Source: Hyphomicrobiales bacterium
GTDB lineage: Bacteria > Pseudomonadota > Alphaproteobacteria > Rhizobiales > Aestuariivirgaceae
Direction of reading: 5' to 3'
DNA: 64,000 nt
Assembly: GCA_016185245.1 (NCBI GenBank)
Contig: JACPNZ010000016.1
Coordinates: 62,001 to 126,000 of the forward strand
Made by a program: the position numbers and the translations under genes. The first letter of the stretch is position 1; each line of letters starts with the position of its first letter. Of this stretch, positions 1 to 8,198 are shown piece by piece. The notes under the pieces were generated by a model that did no database searches, was not told where the DNA came from, and worked only from the letters and a program-made list of their open reading frames with translations.

Positions 1-407
1 TGCTGGTTGCCGGCGATCCGAGCCATGTGTCGCGCCTGGGCGCCGACGGCGTCCATGTGGATGCCGAAGCCGTCGAGGACGCCCGCCGCTCGGTTGGCAG
101 GGACGGCATCGTCGGCGCCTTCGCCGGCTCCTCCCGCCACCTCGCCATGACCGCTGCGGAAGCCGGGGCCGACTACGTGGCGCTGGCACAAACCGGCGCC
201 AGCGTCGGCGGCGAGCCCATCGTCAAGTGGTGGGCGGAAATTTCCGAGATCCCTTGCGTTGCCTTCGAGCCCGTGGAGGCAGCCGACCTCGACACATTGC
301 TGCCGCAGACTCCCGACTTTATCAGGCCGCCGGATGCCATGTGGACTGACGCCGAAACCGCCCACCGCCTGGTCTCCTCCCTGACGCAGCGCCTGCCGGA
401 AAAATGA
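1..407 (+). CDS. thiE: Thiamine phosphate synthase-like protein, C-terminal part
   Basis: The reading frame is open from the left window edge (first full codon at base 3), so the true start lies outside. The visible part resembles the C-terminal half of ThiE/TenI TIM-barrel enzymes: it has the GADGVH strand, then a GSSRH-containing segment where ThiE proteins bind phosphate, then GADYVALA. ThiE joins the pyrimidine and thiazole moieties of thiamine; many alphaproteobacteria have a second, divergent ThiE-like copy, and this could be one. The stop overlaps the next start as ATGA at 404-407, so the two genes are probably translationally coupled. Family assignment is fairly secure, substrate less so. 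Confidence 0.72.
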   Translation, partial: LVAGDPSHVSRLGADGVHVDAEAVEDARRSVGRDGIVGAFAGSSRHLAMTAAEAGADYVALAQTGASVGGEPIVKWWAEISEIPCVAFEPVEAADLDTLLPQTPDFIRPPDAMWTDAETAHRLVSSLTQRLPEK

Positions 408-1300
408 AACGTTTCGCTATTATCCTTTTATCGCTCCTGCTCATCGCGGGCCCTGCCGTTGCCGGCGGAAGCTTCGAGGAGGCGGAAGCGCTCTATGGCG
501 AAAGGGACTACAAGGCGGCCCGCGCCATCGCCGAGCCTTTAGCCGTGGCGGGCGATCCCCGCGCCATGGCCATGCTCGGCGCCATGTATCAGATGGGCCG
601 TGGCGCCGAAACCGATCTCGCCAGGGCCATCGACTGGTATAAGAAGGCGGCCGCCGCCGGCCAAGTACCGGCCCAATTCGCTCTCGGCATGATCTATCTC
701 GACGGCTCCCTCGGCTCGATCGATTATGACGCCGGCGCCAACTGGGTGGGAAAGGCGGCGCGAGCCGGAAATCCCGAAGCCCAGTTCAACATGGGTCTCC
801 TCGCCTCCGGCGCCTTCGGTAATCCGCCCGACTGGCCGGCGGCGGCGGACTGGTATCGCATGGCGGCCGAGCGTGGGCTTGCCAAGGGCCAGTACAACCT
901 TGCCGTCCTCTATCTCGAGGGCCGCGGCGTTACCAAGGACGAGGTCGAGGCGGCCAAGTGGCTGGCCAAGGCTGCCACCCAGGGCAATGCCGATGCGGCC
1001 CTCGACTATGGCGTCCTGGTCTTGCGCGGCGAGGGTGTGCAGAAGGACGAAAGGATCGGAGCCCAATGGCTTTTGGTCTCGGCCAGGCGCGGCAATGTGG
1101 TGGCCGAGAACCGGGTGGCCAGGCTCTACGCCTACGGCAAAGGCGTCGCCGCCGATCCGGTCGAGGCCCTCAAGTGGAACATCCTGGCGACCCGCGGCGG
1201 CCGGCCCGACGCCGAGCTTGATACCCTCCTCGAGCCGCTGACCGCCGCCCAGAAGGCCGAAGCCCAGCGCCGCGCCGACGCCTTCCAGCCGGTCAATTGA
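404..1300 (+). CDS. Exported Sel1-repeat protein
   Basis: A 298-residue protein with an N-terminal signal peptide (about residues 1-21, Lys-Arg followed by a Leu/Ile core and an AVAGG cleavage region). The rest is a chain of about six Sel1-like repeats (36-residue helical hairpins) with the usual A..LG.MY..G.G motif followed by A..W..KAA..G. Sel1 proteins are scaffolds for protein-protein contacts, often in the periplasm. It overlaps the preceding ThiE-like gene by four bases. No catalytic motif is visible, and the partner is unknown. Confidence 0.88.
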   Translation: MKRFAIILLSLLLIAGPAVAGGSFEEAEALYGERDYKAARAIAEPLAVAGDPRAMAMLGAMYQMGRGAETDLARAIDWYKKAAAAGQVPAQFALGMIYLDGSLGSIDYDAGANWVGKAARAGNPEAQFNMGLLASGAFGNPPDWPAAADWYRMAAERGLAKGQYNLAVLYLEGRGVTKDEVEAAKWLAKAATQGNADAALDYGVLVLRGEGVQKDERIGAQWLLVSARRGNVVAENRVARLYAYGKGVAADPVEALKWNILATRGGRPDAELDTLLEPLTAAQKAEAQRRADAFQPVN

Positions 1301-1306
1301 GGTCTC

Positions 1307-1918
1307 TTACCGGAGCGTACCGAACATCCGGTCCCACAGCCTTGTCGTCACGCCGAAATTGCACCGATTCTCCCGATGGTGATGCAGGGCATGGTGGCGT
1401 TTGAGGCGCCGCAGCGTGGCGAGGCCGCCGCTTGCCGAATGATGCACCAGGTAATGCACGCTGATGTAGGCGAGATAGCCTGCGAGCAATCCCACCGACA
1501 GGGCCGAGGCTTGCGGCCGTCCCAGTAACTCGACCAGCGGCACATAGACCGCGACGGCGAAAATCGCCGTCGACACCAGGGTGGGAGTACCGATCAATTC
1601 GCGCGGCGCGTGATGATGGGCGAAATGGGCATGGCGGAAGCCCGGCACATGGTGGAACACCGCCCGGTGCAGCACATATTCGGCAAAGGTCCAAATGCCG
1701 TAACCGGCCAGCGCCAGTGCGGCAAGGCGGACCAGCCCCACGCTCCCCGGCCCCATTAGCGCGTCGTAGGTGCAGACCAGTATCAGCCCCGGATAGACGG
1801 CGAAATCGAGAAAGTACACCCAGGCCGGCGGATTGGTGGAGAGCAGACTCCAGGCCGAATGCCGGAGACCGGACGTTCCTTCCGCCTGCTGCAACGGCCA
1901 ATATTCACTCCACCTCAT
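1307..1918 (-). CDS. Sterol desaturase / fatty acid hydroxylase family membrane protein
   Basis: The ATG at 1918 is preceded by GGGAG at a suitable distance and gives 203 residues; the frame is open further upstream but without a good ribosome site. Four hydrophobic segments alternate with histidine clusters at about residues 84-90, 96-103, 155-160 and 175-181, the set expected to hold a di-iron centre in this integral-membrane superfamily. Members hydroxylate or desaturate lipids such as sterols, carotenoids or ornithine lipids. The substrate cannot be read from the sequence. It converges with the Sel1 gene, with only six bases between the stops. Confidence 0.85.
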   Translation of the reverse strand: MRWSEYWPLQQAEGTSGLRHSAWSLLSTNPPAWVYFLDFAVYPGLILVCTYDALMGPGSVGLVRLAALALAGYGIWTFAEYVLHRAVFHHVPGFRHAHFAHHHAPRELIGTPTLVSTAIFAVAVYVPLVELLGRPQASALSVGLLAGYLAYISVHYLVHHSASGGLATLRRLKRHHALHHHRENRCNFGVTTRLWDRMFGTLR

Positions 1919-1991
1919 TACACTACTCCCGGCCCACGGCCGCAAATTCTAACTAGTCCAGTTTGGCCGATTTGCACGGATTCGGCAATTG

Positions 1992-2381
1992 TTACTGCCG
2001 CCGCACTTCAACCAGGTCCCAGCCGTTGCCGTAGAGGTCTTCGAACACCGCCACCGTGCCGTAGGCCTCATGCCGCGGCGCTTCGCGGAACTTGACTCCG
2101 CGCTCCTGCATGGCGGCATGGTCGGTGCCGAAATCGTCGGTCTGCAGGAAGAAGGCGACGCGCCCGCCTGCCGCCTTGCCAATACTGGCAAGCTGTTCGG
2201 CTCCTTCAGCTCTCGCCAGCAGCAGCCGCGATCCGCCACCATTGGGCTCGACCGTGACCCAGCACTTGCCACAGCCGAGTGCAGTGTCCTCGACGAGGTT
2301 GAAACCCAGCTTGTGCACAAACCAGGCAATCGCCTCGTCATAGTCGCGGACTAGATAGGTGACGGCCGTGATCGATGCCAT
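1992..2381 (-). CDS. VOC (glyoxalase/bleomycin-resistance fold) protein
   Basis: A 129-residue single-domain vicinal-oxygen-chelate protein. It opens with the beta strand and helix typical of the family (YLVRDYDEAIAWF) and ends with DLYGNGWDLVE, which contributes a metal-binding Glu in many members. It is the last gene of a minus-strand operon: its ATG shares one base with the upstream cupin stop (TAATG). The VOC fold covers glyoxalases, dioxygenases and antibiotic-binding proteins, so the reaction is not known. Confidence 0.82.
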   Translation of the reverse strand: MASITAVTYLVRDYDEAIAWFVHKLGFNLVEDTALGCGKCWVTVEPNGGGSRLLLARAEGAEQLASIGKAAGGRVAFFLQTDDFGTDHAAMQERGVKFREAPRHEAYGTVAVFEDLYGNGWDLVEVRRQ

Positions 2382-2887
2382 TACCGTGCCTTGTCCGGCA
2401 AGCAGTCATGAGGGCCGAGTGGCCGGTCGGGATGATCCGCCCAGTGACTGGCGCCGATTTCGGTATTGCGCGCCGGGTGCAGCGGATAGTGATAGCGGCT
2501 GCGCTTGCGGCTGGCTTCGCCCACCACGAGAAGCCGCACATCGGACTCGGTGTTATTCATGAAGGTGTGGGCGATGCCGGTGCCCGCCGGGAAGGAGCAG
2601 CCATCACCGGGCCGAAGCCGCTTCACATGGCCGTCGAGCCACAGGTCGGGTGTGCCCTCGATCACAAACGCGAACTCCTCCTCGTCAGCCTCGGCATGGG
2701 GCCAGCACAGACGCCGGCCCGGCGGCAGCCGCTCATGATGGATGCCGAGGCGCATGAGATTGAACAGGTTCGAATAGGAGGCCGAAATCGAGTGCAGTTC
2801 GGCTGAGCCCGGATATTGGTTGTCATCCTTGCCTTCGATTGCCGTGTAATTGGCGACGACACTCGCAAACAGCTGATCTCTGGTCAT
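2381..2887 (-). CDS. Cupin-domain protein
   Basis: 168 residues from the ATG at 2887, which follows an AGGATT ribosome site; the frame runs further upstream, but that extension overlaps the end of the Dabb gene and looks non-coding. The central part is a double-stranded beta-helix cupin: HHERLPPG with acidic residues (EADEEEFAFVIEG) forms the first motif, and PAGTGIAHTFMN the second. The His and Glu residues would bind a metal. Its place behind an acyl-CoA ligase suggests a role in the same catabolic route, but no specific reaction can be assigned. Confidence 0.8.
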   Translation of the reverse strand: MTRDQLFASVVANYTAIEGKDDNQYPGSAELHSISASYSNLFNLMRLGIHHERLPPGRRLCWPHAEADEEEFAFVIEGTPDLWLDGHVKRLRPGDGCSFPAGTGIAHTFMNNTESDVRLLVVGEASRKRSRYHYPLHPARNTEIGASHWADHPDRPLGPHDCLPDKAR

Positions 2888-2916
2888 TCTGGTAATCCTT
2901 TCCGGCACGCCGCGCT

Positions 2917-3210
2917 TCAACCCAGCGGCACGTAGTCGATTTCCATAAAGGCGGCGACTTCCGGAATCTAGCGGTCGCGCACGAAAGCAACGTGCGAGGG
3001 ATGATTGTTGTAGACGTCGTAGGCCGCCTGATCGGCGAACTCCATCGAGAAGCCGAAGCTGTAATCGTTCTTCCGGCAAACCTGCCGAAGCTGCTCGAAG
3101 CGCGTGACGCCGGGAATGGCGGCGAGCGATTTCGCCGCTTCGAGAAAGCCCCGTTCAGCAGCCGATCCCGACGCATGCTTGAGACGAGAGACCACAGTAT
3201 GGCGGATCAT
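2917..3210 (-). pseudogene. Dabb-family (stress-responsive A/B barrel) gene interrupted by an in-frame TAG
   Basis: From the ATG at 3210 the frame encodes a dimeric alpha/beta-barrel (Dabb) protein and is stopped by TAG at 2968-2970 after HPSHVAFVRDR. The same frame then continues without any shift for 16 more codons, reading IPEVAAFMEIDYVPLG, to a TGA at 2917-2919. Dabb proteins usually have Trp followed by this kind of tail, so TGG appears to have become TAG. The shortened product (80 residues) would lack the last strand. It sits four bases after the acyl-CoA ligase stop and before the cupin gene. A sequencing error or suppressed amber codon is possible. Confidence 0.82.
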
Positions 3211-3214
3211 CGCG

Positions 3215-4849
3215 CTAAACCTCCCTCGCCCGGTCCCGCAGCTTGAACTTCTGGATCTTCCCCGTGCTCGTCTTCGGCAGTTCGGCGAAGACCACATGCT
3301 TGGGCACCTTGAAACGGGCGAGGCCGGCGCGGCACCATTCGAGGATTTCTTCCGCCGTGGCGCTCTTGCCGGGTTTCAACTCGATAAAGGCGCAAGGGGT
3401 CTCGCCCCATTTCTCGTCGGGCTTGGCGACGACGGCCGCTGCCTGCACCGCCGGGTGCTTGTAGAGCACGTCCTCCACTTCGATCGAGGAGATGTTCTCG
3501 CCCCCTGAGATGATGATGTCCTTGGAACGGTCCTTGAGCTGGATATAGCCGTCGGGATGAAGAACCCCCAGGTCGCCGGAATGAAACCAGCCGCCGGCGA
3601 AGGCCTCGGTACTGGCCTTGGGGTTCTTGAGATAGCCCTTCATCACCACATTGCCGCGGAACATCACCTCGCCCATGGTCTGGCCGTCGGCGGCAACCCG
3701 CGTCATGGTCTCCGGGTCCATCACCGCTAAATCCTCCAGCGCATGGTAGCGCACCCCCTGGCGGGCCTTCTTTGCCGACCGCGACGAACTGTCGAGCGCC
3801 TCCCACTCGGCCTTCCAGTCATTGACCACGGCAGGGCCATAGGTCTCGGTCAGGCCATAGAGATGGGTGACGTTGAAGCCCACCGTGGCCATGGCGGCGA
3901 GTACGGCTTCCGGCGGCGGTGCGGCGGCGGTGAAGAATTCGACCTTCTGAGAGAGCACCTTCTTCTCTTCGGCCGGCGCGTTGAGGATGGTCGACATGAC
4001 GATGGGGGCGCCGCACAGATGCGTGACCTTGTGCTCGGCCAGCGCCTCCCAGATGAGTTTCGAGCGCACCCAGCGCAGCGTCACGTGAGTGCCGCCGACG
4101 ACCGAGATCGACCACGGAAAACACCAGCCGTTGCAGTGGAACATCGGCAGCGTCCACAGATAGACCGGATGCTTCGGCATCGCGCCGGTCAGCACATTGC
4201 CCTGGGCCAGGAGATAGGCGCCGCGATGGTGATAGACGACACCCTTGGGATTGCCGGTCGTCCCGCTCGTATAGTTGAGCGAGATCGCCTCCCATTCGTC
4301 GGCGGGCCAGTGCCATTGGTAATCCTCATGCCCGCTCGCCACGAAATGCTCGTAGTCGATCTGCCCGAGCCTTTCACCCTCTACCGGAAACTCCGGATCG
4401 ACATAATCGATGACGATGGGGTGCGGCCCCTTCATCAGCGGCAGCGCCTCCCGGGCAAGCTTCGCGAACTCCTTGTCGACGATCAGCACCCTCGTCTCGG
4501 CATGGTCGAGCGAGAAGGCGATGGTGGCGGCGTCGAGCCTGGTATTGAGCGTGTTGAGCACCGCTCCGGTCATCGGCACGCCATAGTGGCATTCGAGCAT
4601 GGCGGGAGTATTGGCGAGCAGCACCGAGACGGTCTCGCCCTTGCCGATGCCGGCCTTGGCCAATGCCGAACCGAGTTGACGGCAGCGCGCATAGAACTGC
4701 GCATAGGTCAGGCGCTGCCGGCCATGGATGATAGCGACGTGCTCCGGGTAAACGGCGGCCGAGCGGGCAAGGAAGGTGAGCGGCGTCAGCGGCTGGTAGT
4801 TGGCGGCCGTCTTCGGCAGGTCGATCTCATAGGCGGAGTGGTGAGTCAT
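3215..4849 (-). CDS. Acyl-CoA synthetase (AMP-forming)
   Basis: 544 residues from the ATG at 4849, which follows GAGGGA; a longer in-frame start at 4876 is less likely. The adenylate-forming signature YTSGTTGNPKG lies at about residues 193-203, the YGLTE motif follows, the GWFHSGDLG motif marks the hinge, and a C-terminal PKTSTGKIQKFKLR carries the catalytic lysine. The sequence style is closest to medium-chain, aromatic or methylmercaptopropionate (DmdB-type) ligases. It activates a carboxylic acid to its CoA thioester in the cytoplasm. It leads an operon followed by the broken Dabb gene, a cupin and a VOC protein, which suggests degradation of a small organic acid. The substrate is not determined. 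Confidence 0.9.
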   Translation of the reverse strand: MTHHSAYEIDLPKTAANYQPLTPLTFLARSAAVYPEHVAIIHGRQRLTYAQFYARCRQLGSALAKAGIGKGETVSVLLANTPAMLECHYGVPMTGAVLNTLNTRLDAATIAFSLDHAETRVLIVDKEFAKLAREALPLMKGPHPIVIDYVDPEFPVEGERLGQIDYEHFVASGHEDYQWHWPADEWEAISLNYTSGTTGNPKGVVYHHRGAYLLAQGNVLTGAMPKHPVYLWTLPMFHCNGWCFPWSISVVGGTHVTLRWVRSKLIWEALAEHKVTHLCGAPIVMSTILNAPAEEKKVLSQKVEFFTAAAPPPEAVLAAMATVGFNVTHLYGLTETYGPAVVNDWKAEWEALDSSSRSAKKARQGVRYHALEDLAVMDPETMTRVAADGQTMGEVMFRGNVVMKGYLKNPKASTEAFAGGWFHSGDLGVLHPDGYIQLKDRSKDIIISGGENISSIEVEDVLYKHPAVQAAAVVAKPDEKWGETPCAFIELKPGKSATAEEILEWCRAGLARFKVPKHVVFAELPKTSTGKIQKFKLRDRAREV

Positions 4850-4897
4850 GGCGGCAGTCCCTCGGTTGGACTGCACATAACCTAACCCGCCACCGAA

Positions 4898-6007
4898 TTA
4901 AAGCGAGGCCAAAGCCTGGTTGTAGCGCCGCGACATGGGCAGGTTCTCGACCCAGCGGGCAATCGGCCCCGCCGCCCACCAACCGAGAACGCCGATGGCG
5001 ATGCCGGCATAGCCGTCGACCGCGTAGTGCCAGCCGAGGTGCACCGAGCCGAGCAGGATCACCGCCGCATAGATCGCGAAGAATATGCCGACCGGCCGCG
5101 ACGTCCGCCAGGTGGCGAGCGCGAACAGTGCGGCGGAAGCATTGTGCATCGACGGGAAGGCCGAGATGCCGAGCGGCGGCAGCTTGCCGGTGTAGCCGTC
5201 CCACAAGAGCGCTTGCGTCTTCAAGCTCCAGATCGGCAGGCGCGAGTCGACGTCGTGCAGATAGTTCATCAGCGGCGCGAAAGGATCGGGGGTGAGCCCT
5301 ATGGCGCCGTAATAGACCGGCCCCGCCGAGGAGAAGACAACCGCCAGCAGCCCGCCGCCCACCCACCAGGTGAGCATGTAGGCGAGGAAGAACCGTGTGC
5401 GCAGTGCCGAGGCTTCTTTTCTGAAACCAAACCAGAACCAGGCGCCGAACAGCGCCACGAACCAGAAATTATAGGCCATGTTGACGATGAAGGTGACGAT
5501 GTCGAAGCCCATCAGGGGTTGCAGCAGCCGCCACGGGTCGACGCCGAAGTGAATGACGCGGTCGAGCTGCATGAAGCGCACATCCCAATCGAAGGGATGG
5601 ATCGCCGGGATCGCCGGCTTCAGCTCCACCATGGCCTTGTTGAAGAAGATCATGGCGGCGAAGACCGGCAGACCGTTGATCAGGCGGGCGGGCCTTGTCA
5701 CCAGCTCGCGGGTCTCGGCGAACAAGGCGCGGGCCGGGCTCTCCGGCTTCTCGAACGCCACATATTGGAAGAGCCGGAGCACGATCATCACGATCAGGCC
5801 GACCGGCAGCGAGAAGCTCAGAAGTCCGGCCAGAAGTTCGATGACCGGTGCGGTACCGCGGCGCGGCAGAGACGACAGAAGAATGGCATTGCTGGCGAGA
5901 TAGAGCAAAGGCACTACATAGAATATCCACTGGGCTCGGAAGCTCAGGAGCAGTACCGGCCAGACGCGCCGCCAGTAGCCTTCCCGGGCAACGACAACGT
6001 CGCTCAT
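4898..6007 (-). CDS. PAP2-family membrane phosphatase/transferase (copy 1)
   Basis: A 369-residue polytopic membrane protein with several N-terminal hydrophobic helices. The PAP2 catalytic residues are near the C-terminus: PSMHN at about 285-289 and HYAVD at about 327-331. The layout (long membrane N-terminus, SMH and HYxxD motifs) matches the inositol-phosphoryl-ceramide-synthase-like branch of PAP2, which acts on lipid phosphates. It is only three bases downstream of a paralogue with the same architecture, so the two form a tandem duplication. The actual lipid substrate is unknown. Confidence 0.85.
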   Translation of the reverse strand: MSDVVVAREGYWRRVWPVLLLSFRAQWIFYVVPLLYLASNAILLSSLPRRGTAPVIELLAGLLSFSLPVGLIVMIVLRLFQYVAFEKPESPARALFAETRELVTRPARLINGLPVFAAMIFFNKAMVELKPAIPAIHPFDWDVRFMQLDRVIHFGVDPWRLLQPLMGFDIVTFIVNMAYNFWFVALFGAWFWFGFRKEASALRTRFFLAYMLTWWVGGGLLAVVFSSAGPVYYGAIGLTPDPFAPLMNYLHDVDSRLPIWSLKTQALLWDGYTGKLPPLGISAFPSMHNASAALFALATWRTSRPVGIFFAIYAAVILLGSVHLGWHYAVDGYAGIAIGVLGWWAAGPIARWVENLPMSRRYNQALASL

Positions 6008-6010
6008 CGC

Positions 6011-7135
6011 CTAGGCCCGCATCGCCAGGGCATCGGCGAACTCGATATGGGCCCGGCGCCCGTGCCACCAGCGGGCAACCGGCGCCATCGCCGCCCACAG
6101 AATGAGCACCAGCGCCCAGGCCGCGTAGGTATCGACCGCATAGTGCCAGGCAAGGAGAATCGAACCCAAGAAAATCAGGATGGCGTGACCCATCAGCAGC
6201 CAGCCGACGCCGCGGTTCACCTTGAAGCCGGCCAGCGCGAAAAGAAGTGCCGTGCCGTTGTGCATCGACGGCATGCCGGAAATCCCGTCGATCACCGATT
6301 GGCCCTGGTAGCCCTGCCACAGCATGTCCTGCACCGGAATGGCCCAGATCGGCACGATCTCGTTGGCCCCGCGCAGATACGACATGAGCGGTGCAAAGGG
6401 GTCGGGCGAAAGCCCGAGGCGGCCATAGAAGGCGGGCCCCACCGAGGAGAAATAGATGGCCAGGAGCCCGCCGCCGACGATCCAAGCGACGAAGAAGGTG
6501 AGGAAGAAGCGGGTGCGCGTCTCGCTCGCCCGGTCCGAGAAGGCGAAGAACACCCACACCATCCACATGATCGCGAACCAGGCATTGTAATTGATGTTCA
6601 TGAGAAAGGTTATCGGCACGTAACCAAGGACCGGCTGCAGCCATTCCCACGGCTGGCGGCCGAAATGCAGAACCCGGTCGGCCTCGGCGAGCGCCACGTC
6701 CCAGGAATAGGGATTAAGCAGCGGGATGTTGGCCTTGAGCTCGACGAACACATACATGAACAGGATCATGATGACGACCATGGGAAGCCCATGGGCCAGA
6801 CGGCCGCGGTCGCTGAGAAACGCCTTGAGGTCGGCGATGAGGGCCGCCACCGGCCTCTCCGGCTTCACGTGCACCGCGATGTGATAGAAGCGCATGAAGC
6901 CCAGCCCCATGAACATCAGCGGCATGGAGAAGGCGATGAAGCCCGCCGCCATCAGCAGGAAGTCCGAAGGTTGCATGTTGGGGTAAAGCCGCAGTACCGT
7001 CAGGTAGCCGGCGTAATAGACCGCCACGATCGCCAGATAGATGCCATGGGCCGAGAAGCTCTTGCGCAGCAAGCTCAGGAATCCATGGGCGGGGCGTTGG
7101 CGGGCCACCACGCCGACGCCGGCGGGCAAATCCAT
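6011..7135 (-). CDS. PAP2-family membrane phosphatase/transferase (copy 2)
   Basis: Paralogue of the following gene, 374 residues from the ATG at 7135; a TTG at 7144 would add three residues. Like its twin it has a multi-helix N-terminus, a conserved middle segment (FDW or YSW, DVALAEADRVLHFG), then MPSMHNGTA and WHYAVD as the PAP2 active-site motifs. The long non-catalytic segments have diverged clearly while the motifs are intact, so both copies are probably functional. Co-transcription of both is very likely given the three-base gap. Confidence 0.85.
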   Translation of the reverse strand: MDLPAGVGVVARQRPAHGFLSLLRKSFSAHGIYLAIVAVYYAGYLTVLRLYPNMQPSDFLLMAAGFIAFSMPLMFMGLGFMRFYHIAVHVKPERPVAALIADLKAFLSDRGRLAHGLPMVVIMILFMYVFVELKANIPLLNPYSWDVALAEADRVLHFGRQPWEWLQPVLGYVPITFLMNINYNAWFAIMWMVWVFFAFSDRASETRTRFFLTFFVAWIVGGGLLAIYFSSVGPAFYGRLGLSPDPFAPLMSYLRGANEIVPIWAIPVQDMLWQGYQGQSVIDGISGMPSMHNGTALLFALAGFKVNRGVGWLLMGHAILIFLGSILLAWHYAVDTYAAWALVLILWAAMAPVARWWHGRRAHIEFADALAMRA

Positions 7136-7278
7136 GACAGGCAATCCACTGGTTGTAACCGAGCGCGACTATGGCGTTGCAAGCCTTAGGATTGGTTAAA
7201 GGACATCGGCAAATGCCGCCGGACAGAGCCCCCGTCGGCCGGTTGAGAGTCAGGTGCCGCGCAGGGCTTGGGCGCGCC

Positions 7279-7398
7279 CTACGGTTTGTCCTTCAGCTTT
7301 TGTTCGGCCAACCTGTCGGAGGCCTGCAGCATGCGGAACAGATAGAAAATGGCAGCGCCCGATAGGGCTGCGGCCAGCATCGGACCAAAGAACGTCAT
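7279..7398 (-). CDS. Small hypothetical membrane protein (39 aa)
   Basis: A short frame whose ATG at 7398 has a strong ribosome site (GGAGTAGGAC). The product has one hydrophobic segment (MLAAALSGAAIFYLFRM) followed by a charged tail ending EQKLKDKP, so it would be a single-pass inner-membrane peptide. It lies 33 bases after the 86-residue hypothetical gene on the same strand. Coding is inferred from the ribosome site and the membrane-like composition only. Confidence 0.45.
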   Translation of the reverse strand: MTFFGPMLAAALSGAAIFYLFRMLQASDRLAEQKLKDKP

Positions 7399-7431
7399 GT
7401 CCTACTCCAAGGTGTTGGCGGAAGGGCCCAA

Positions 7432-7692
7432 TCAGGCGGAAGACTTGCCATCCTTGGTCAAGGCATCGGCCAGGTCCTGCGGGTTGATGGTGATCGCCTG
7501 CTCCCAGCCGGTGTCGCGCCCTATGGCGGGCAGGCGCAGCGAAGTTTTCACCCTTCGCCAGCTTTCGAAGGAAAGCCCGGGTATCGGTTCCTCTTCCGTC
7601 ACCACGATATAGGCGCCGGCGGGCTGCGGGCCGTCGAGGCCGGCAAATTTGAAGGGCTTATCGAAGGTGACGGTCTTGCGGCTGGTGCGCAT
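7432..7692 (-). CDS. Conserved hypothetical protein (86 aa)
   Basis: 86 residues from the ATG at 7692, preceded by CTGGGG; the frame extends upstream but the extra residues are Arg-rich and implausible. It resembles a small soluble protein common in rhizobial genomes: basic start, FDKPFKFAGLDGPQPAGAY strand pair, TEEEPIPGLSFESWRRV, then a C-terminal acidic/polar tail. No domain of known function is recognised. It lies between two other small minus-strand genes. Confidence 0.65.
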   Translation of the reverse strand: MRTSRKTVTFDKPFKFAGLDGPQPAGAYIVVTEEEPIPGLSFESWRRVKTSLRLPAIGRDTGWEQAITINPQDLADALTKDGKSSA

Positions 7693-7764
7693 GGGAACCC
7701 CAGGAACAGCATGAACTGCCAACCCACGGCGCCGTCGAAGACGCCGCAGGCCGGCCGTCATCGA

Positions 7765-7908
7765 TTATTTCTGGTGGACGGTCGCCGATGCGGCCGGTGT
7801 CACCACGGGCGTCACAGGCGCCTTGACCTCGTCATGCTTCACCGTGTCGGCGGGAGCCGGAGTGACGAGCGGCTTGACGGTTTCGGCAACCATATTGAGT
7901 TTTGTCAT
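7765..7908 (-). CDS. Small Pro/Thr/Val-rich hypothetical protein (47 aa)
   Basis: The ATG at 7908 follows AGGATGTTCC and opens a 47-residue frame ending in TAA at 7765. The product is low in complexity, rich in Pro, Thr, Val and Ala, with a single hydrophobic start and no membrane segment. It would be first of three small minus-strand genes. No family is recognised, and the case for coding rests on the ribosome site and consistent strand. Confidence 0.35.
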   Translation of the reverse strand: MTKLNMVAETVKPLVTPAPADTVKHDEVKAPVTPVVTPAASATVHQK

Positions 7909-8198
7909 GGAACATCCTCTAACTATCCTGTTGCCACGGCCCAGTCGGACCGCAGATCGTCGCGCCCAAGAAAATCCGCGTCTTCTGGACGGGAAGTTCC
8001 CGATCCGGAATTCTGTGGTGATAAGGATTTTGCGGGGTAGAGGTTCCCCATATGGGGGCAGACACCGTCAACTGCAAGGCGCAGTCGTCACCTGGTCGCT
8101 CGACTGGCCGGATCTTCCGCCCAAGCGCCGTGTCGGGATCGCACGCTGGTCCCTCCTCCGGCAATCGGCTATTGAGGCCACCCCAGCGCCGGAGTGCC
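7909..8198. other. Intergenic region between divergent genes, with a 12-bp palindrome
   Basis: About 290 bases without a convincing gene. It separates the minus-strand small genes from the MFS gene and should hold both promoters. The only clear structure is the perfect palindrome CCCCATATGGGG at 8046-8057, a possible regulator site; a shorter GGGAACTTCCC repeat lies near 8000. Confidence 0.4.

Noticed and set aside
2968-2970. Pyrrolysine-type recoding of the TAG in the Dabb gene
   Set aside because: TAG ends several normal genes in this window, and no pyrrolysine context is visible; a mutation or base-call error is simpler.
5027-7189. A 720-codon open frame on the plus strand opposite the PAP2 genes
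   Set aside because: It is the antisense shadow of two clear PAP2 genes in GC-rich DNA; its composition (Arg, His, Asp, Gly-rich) lacks any domain.
7909-8050. EcfG general-stress promoter (GGAAC...) before the small genes
   Set aside because: A GGAAC-like box exists but there is no GTT at the required spacing.
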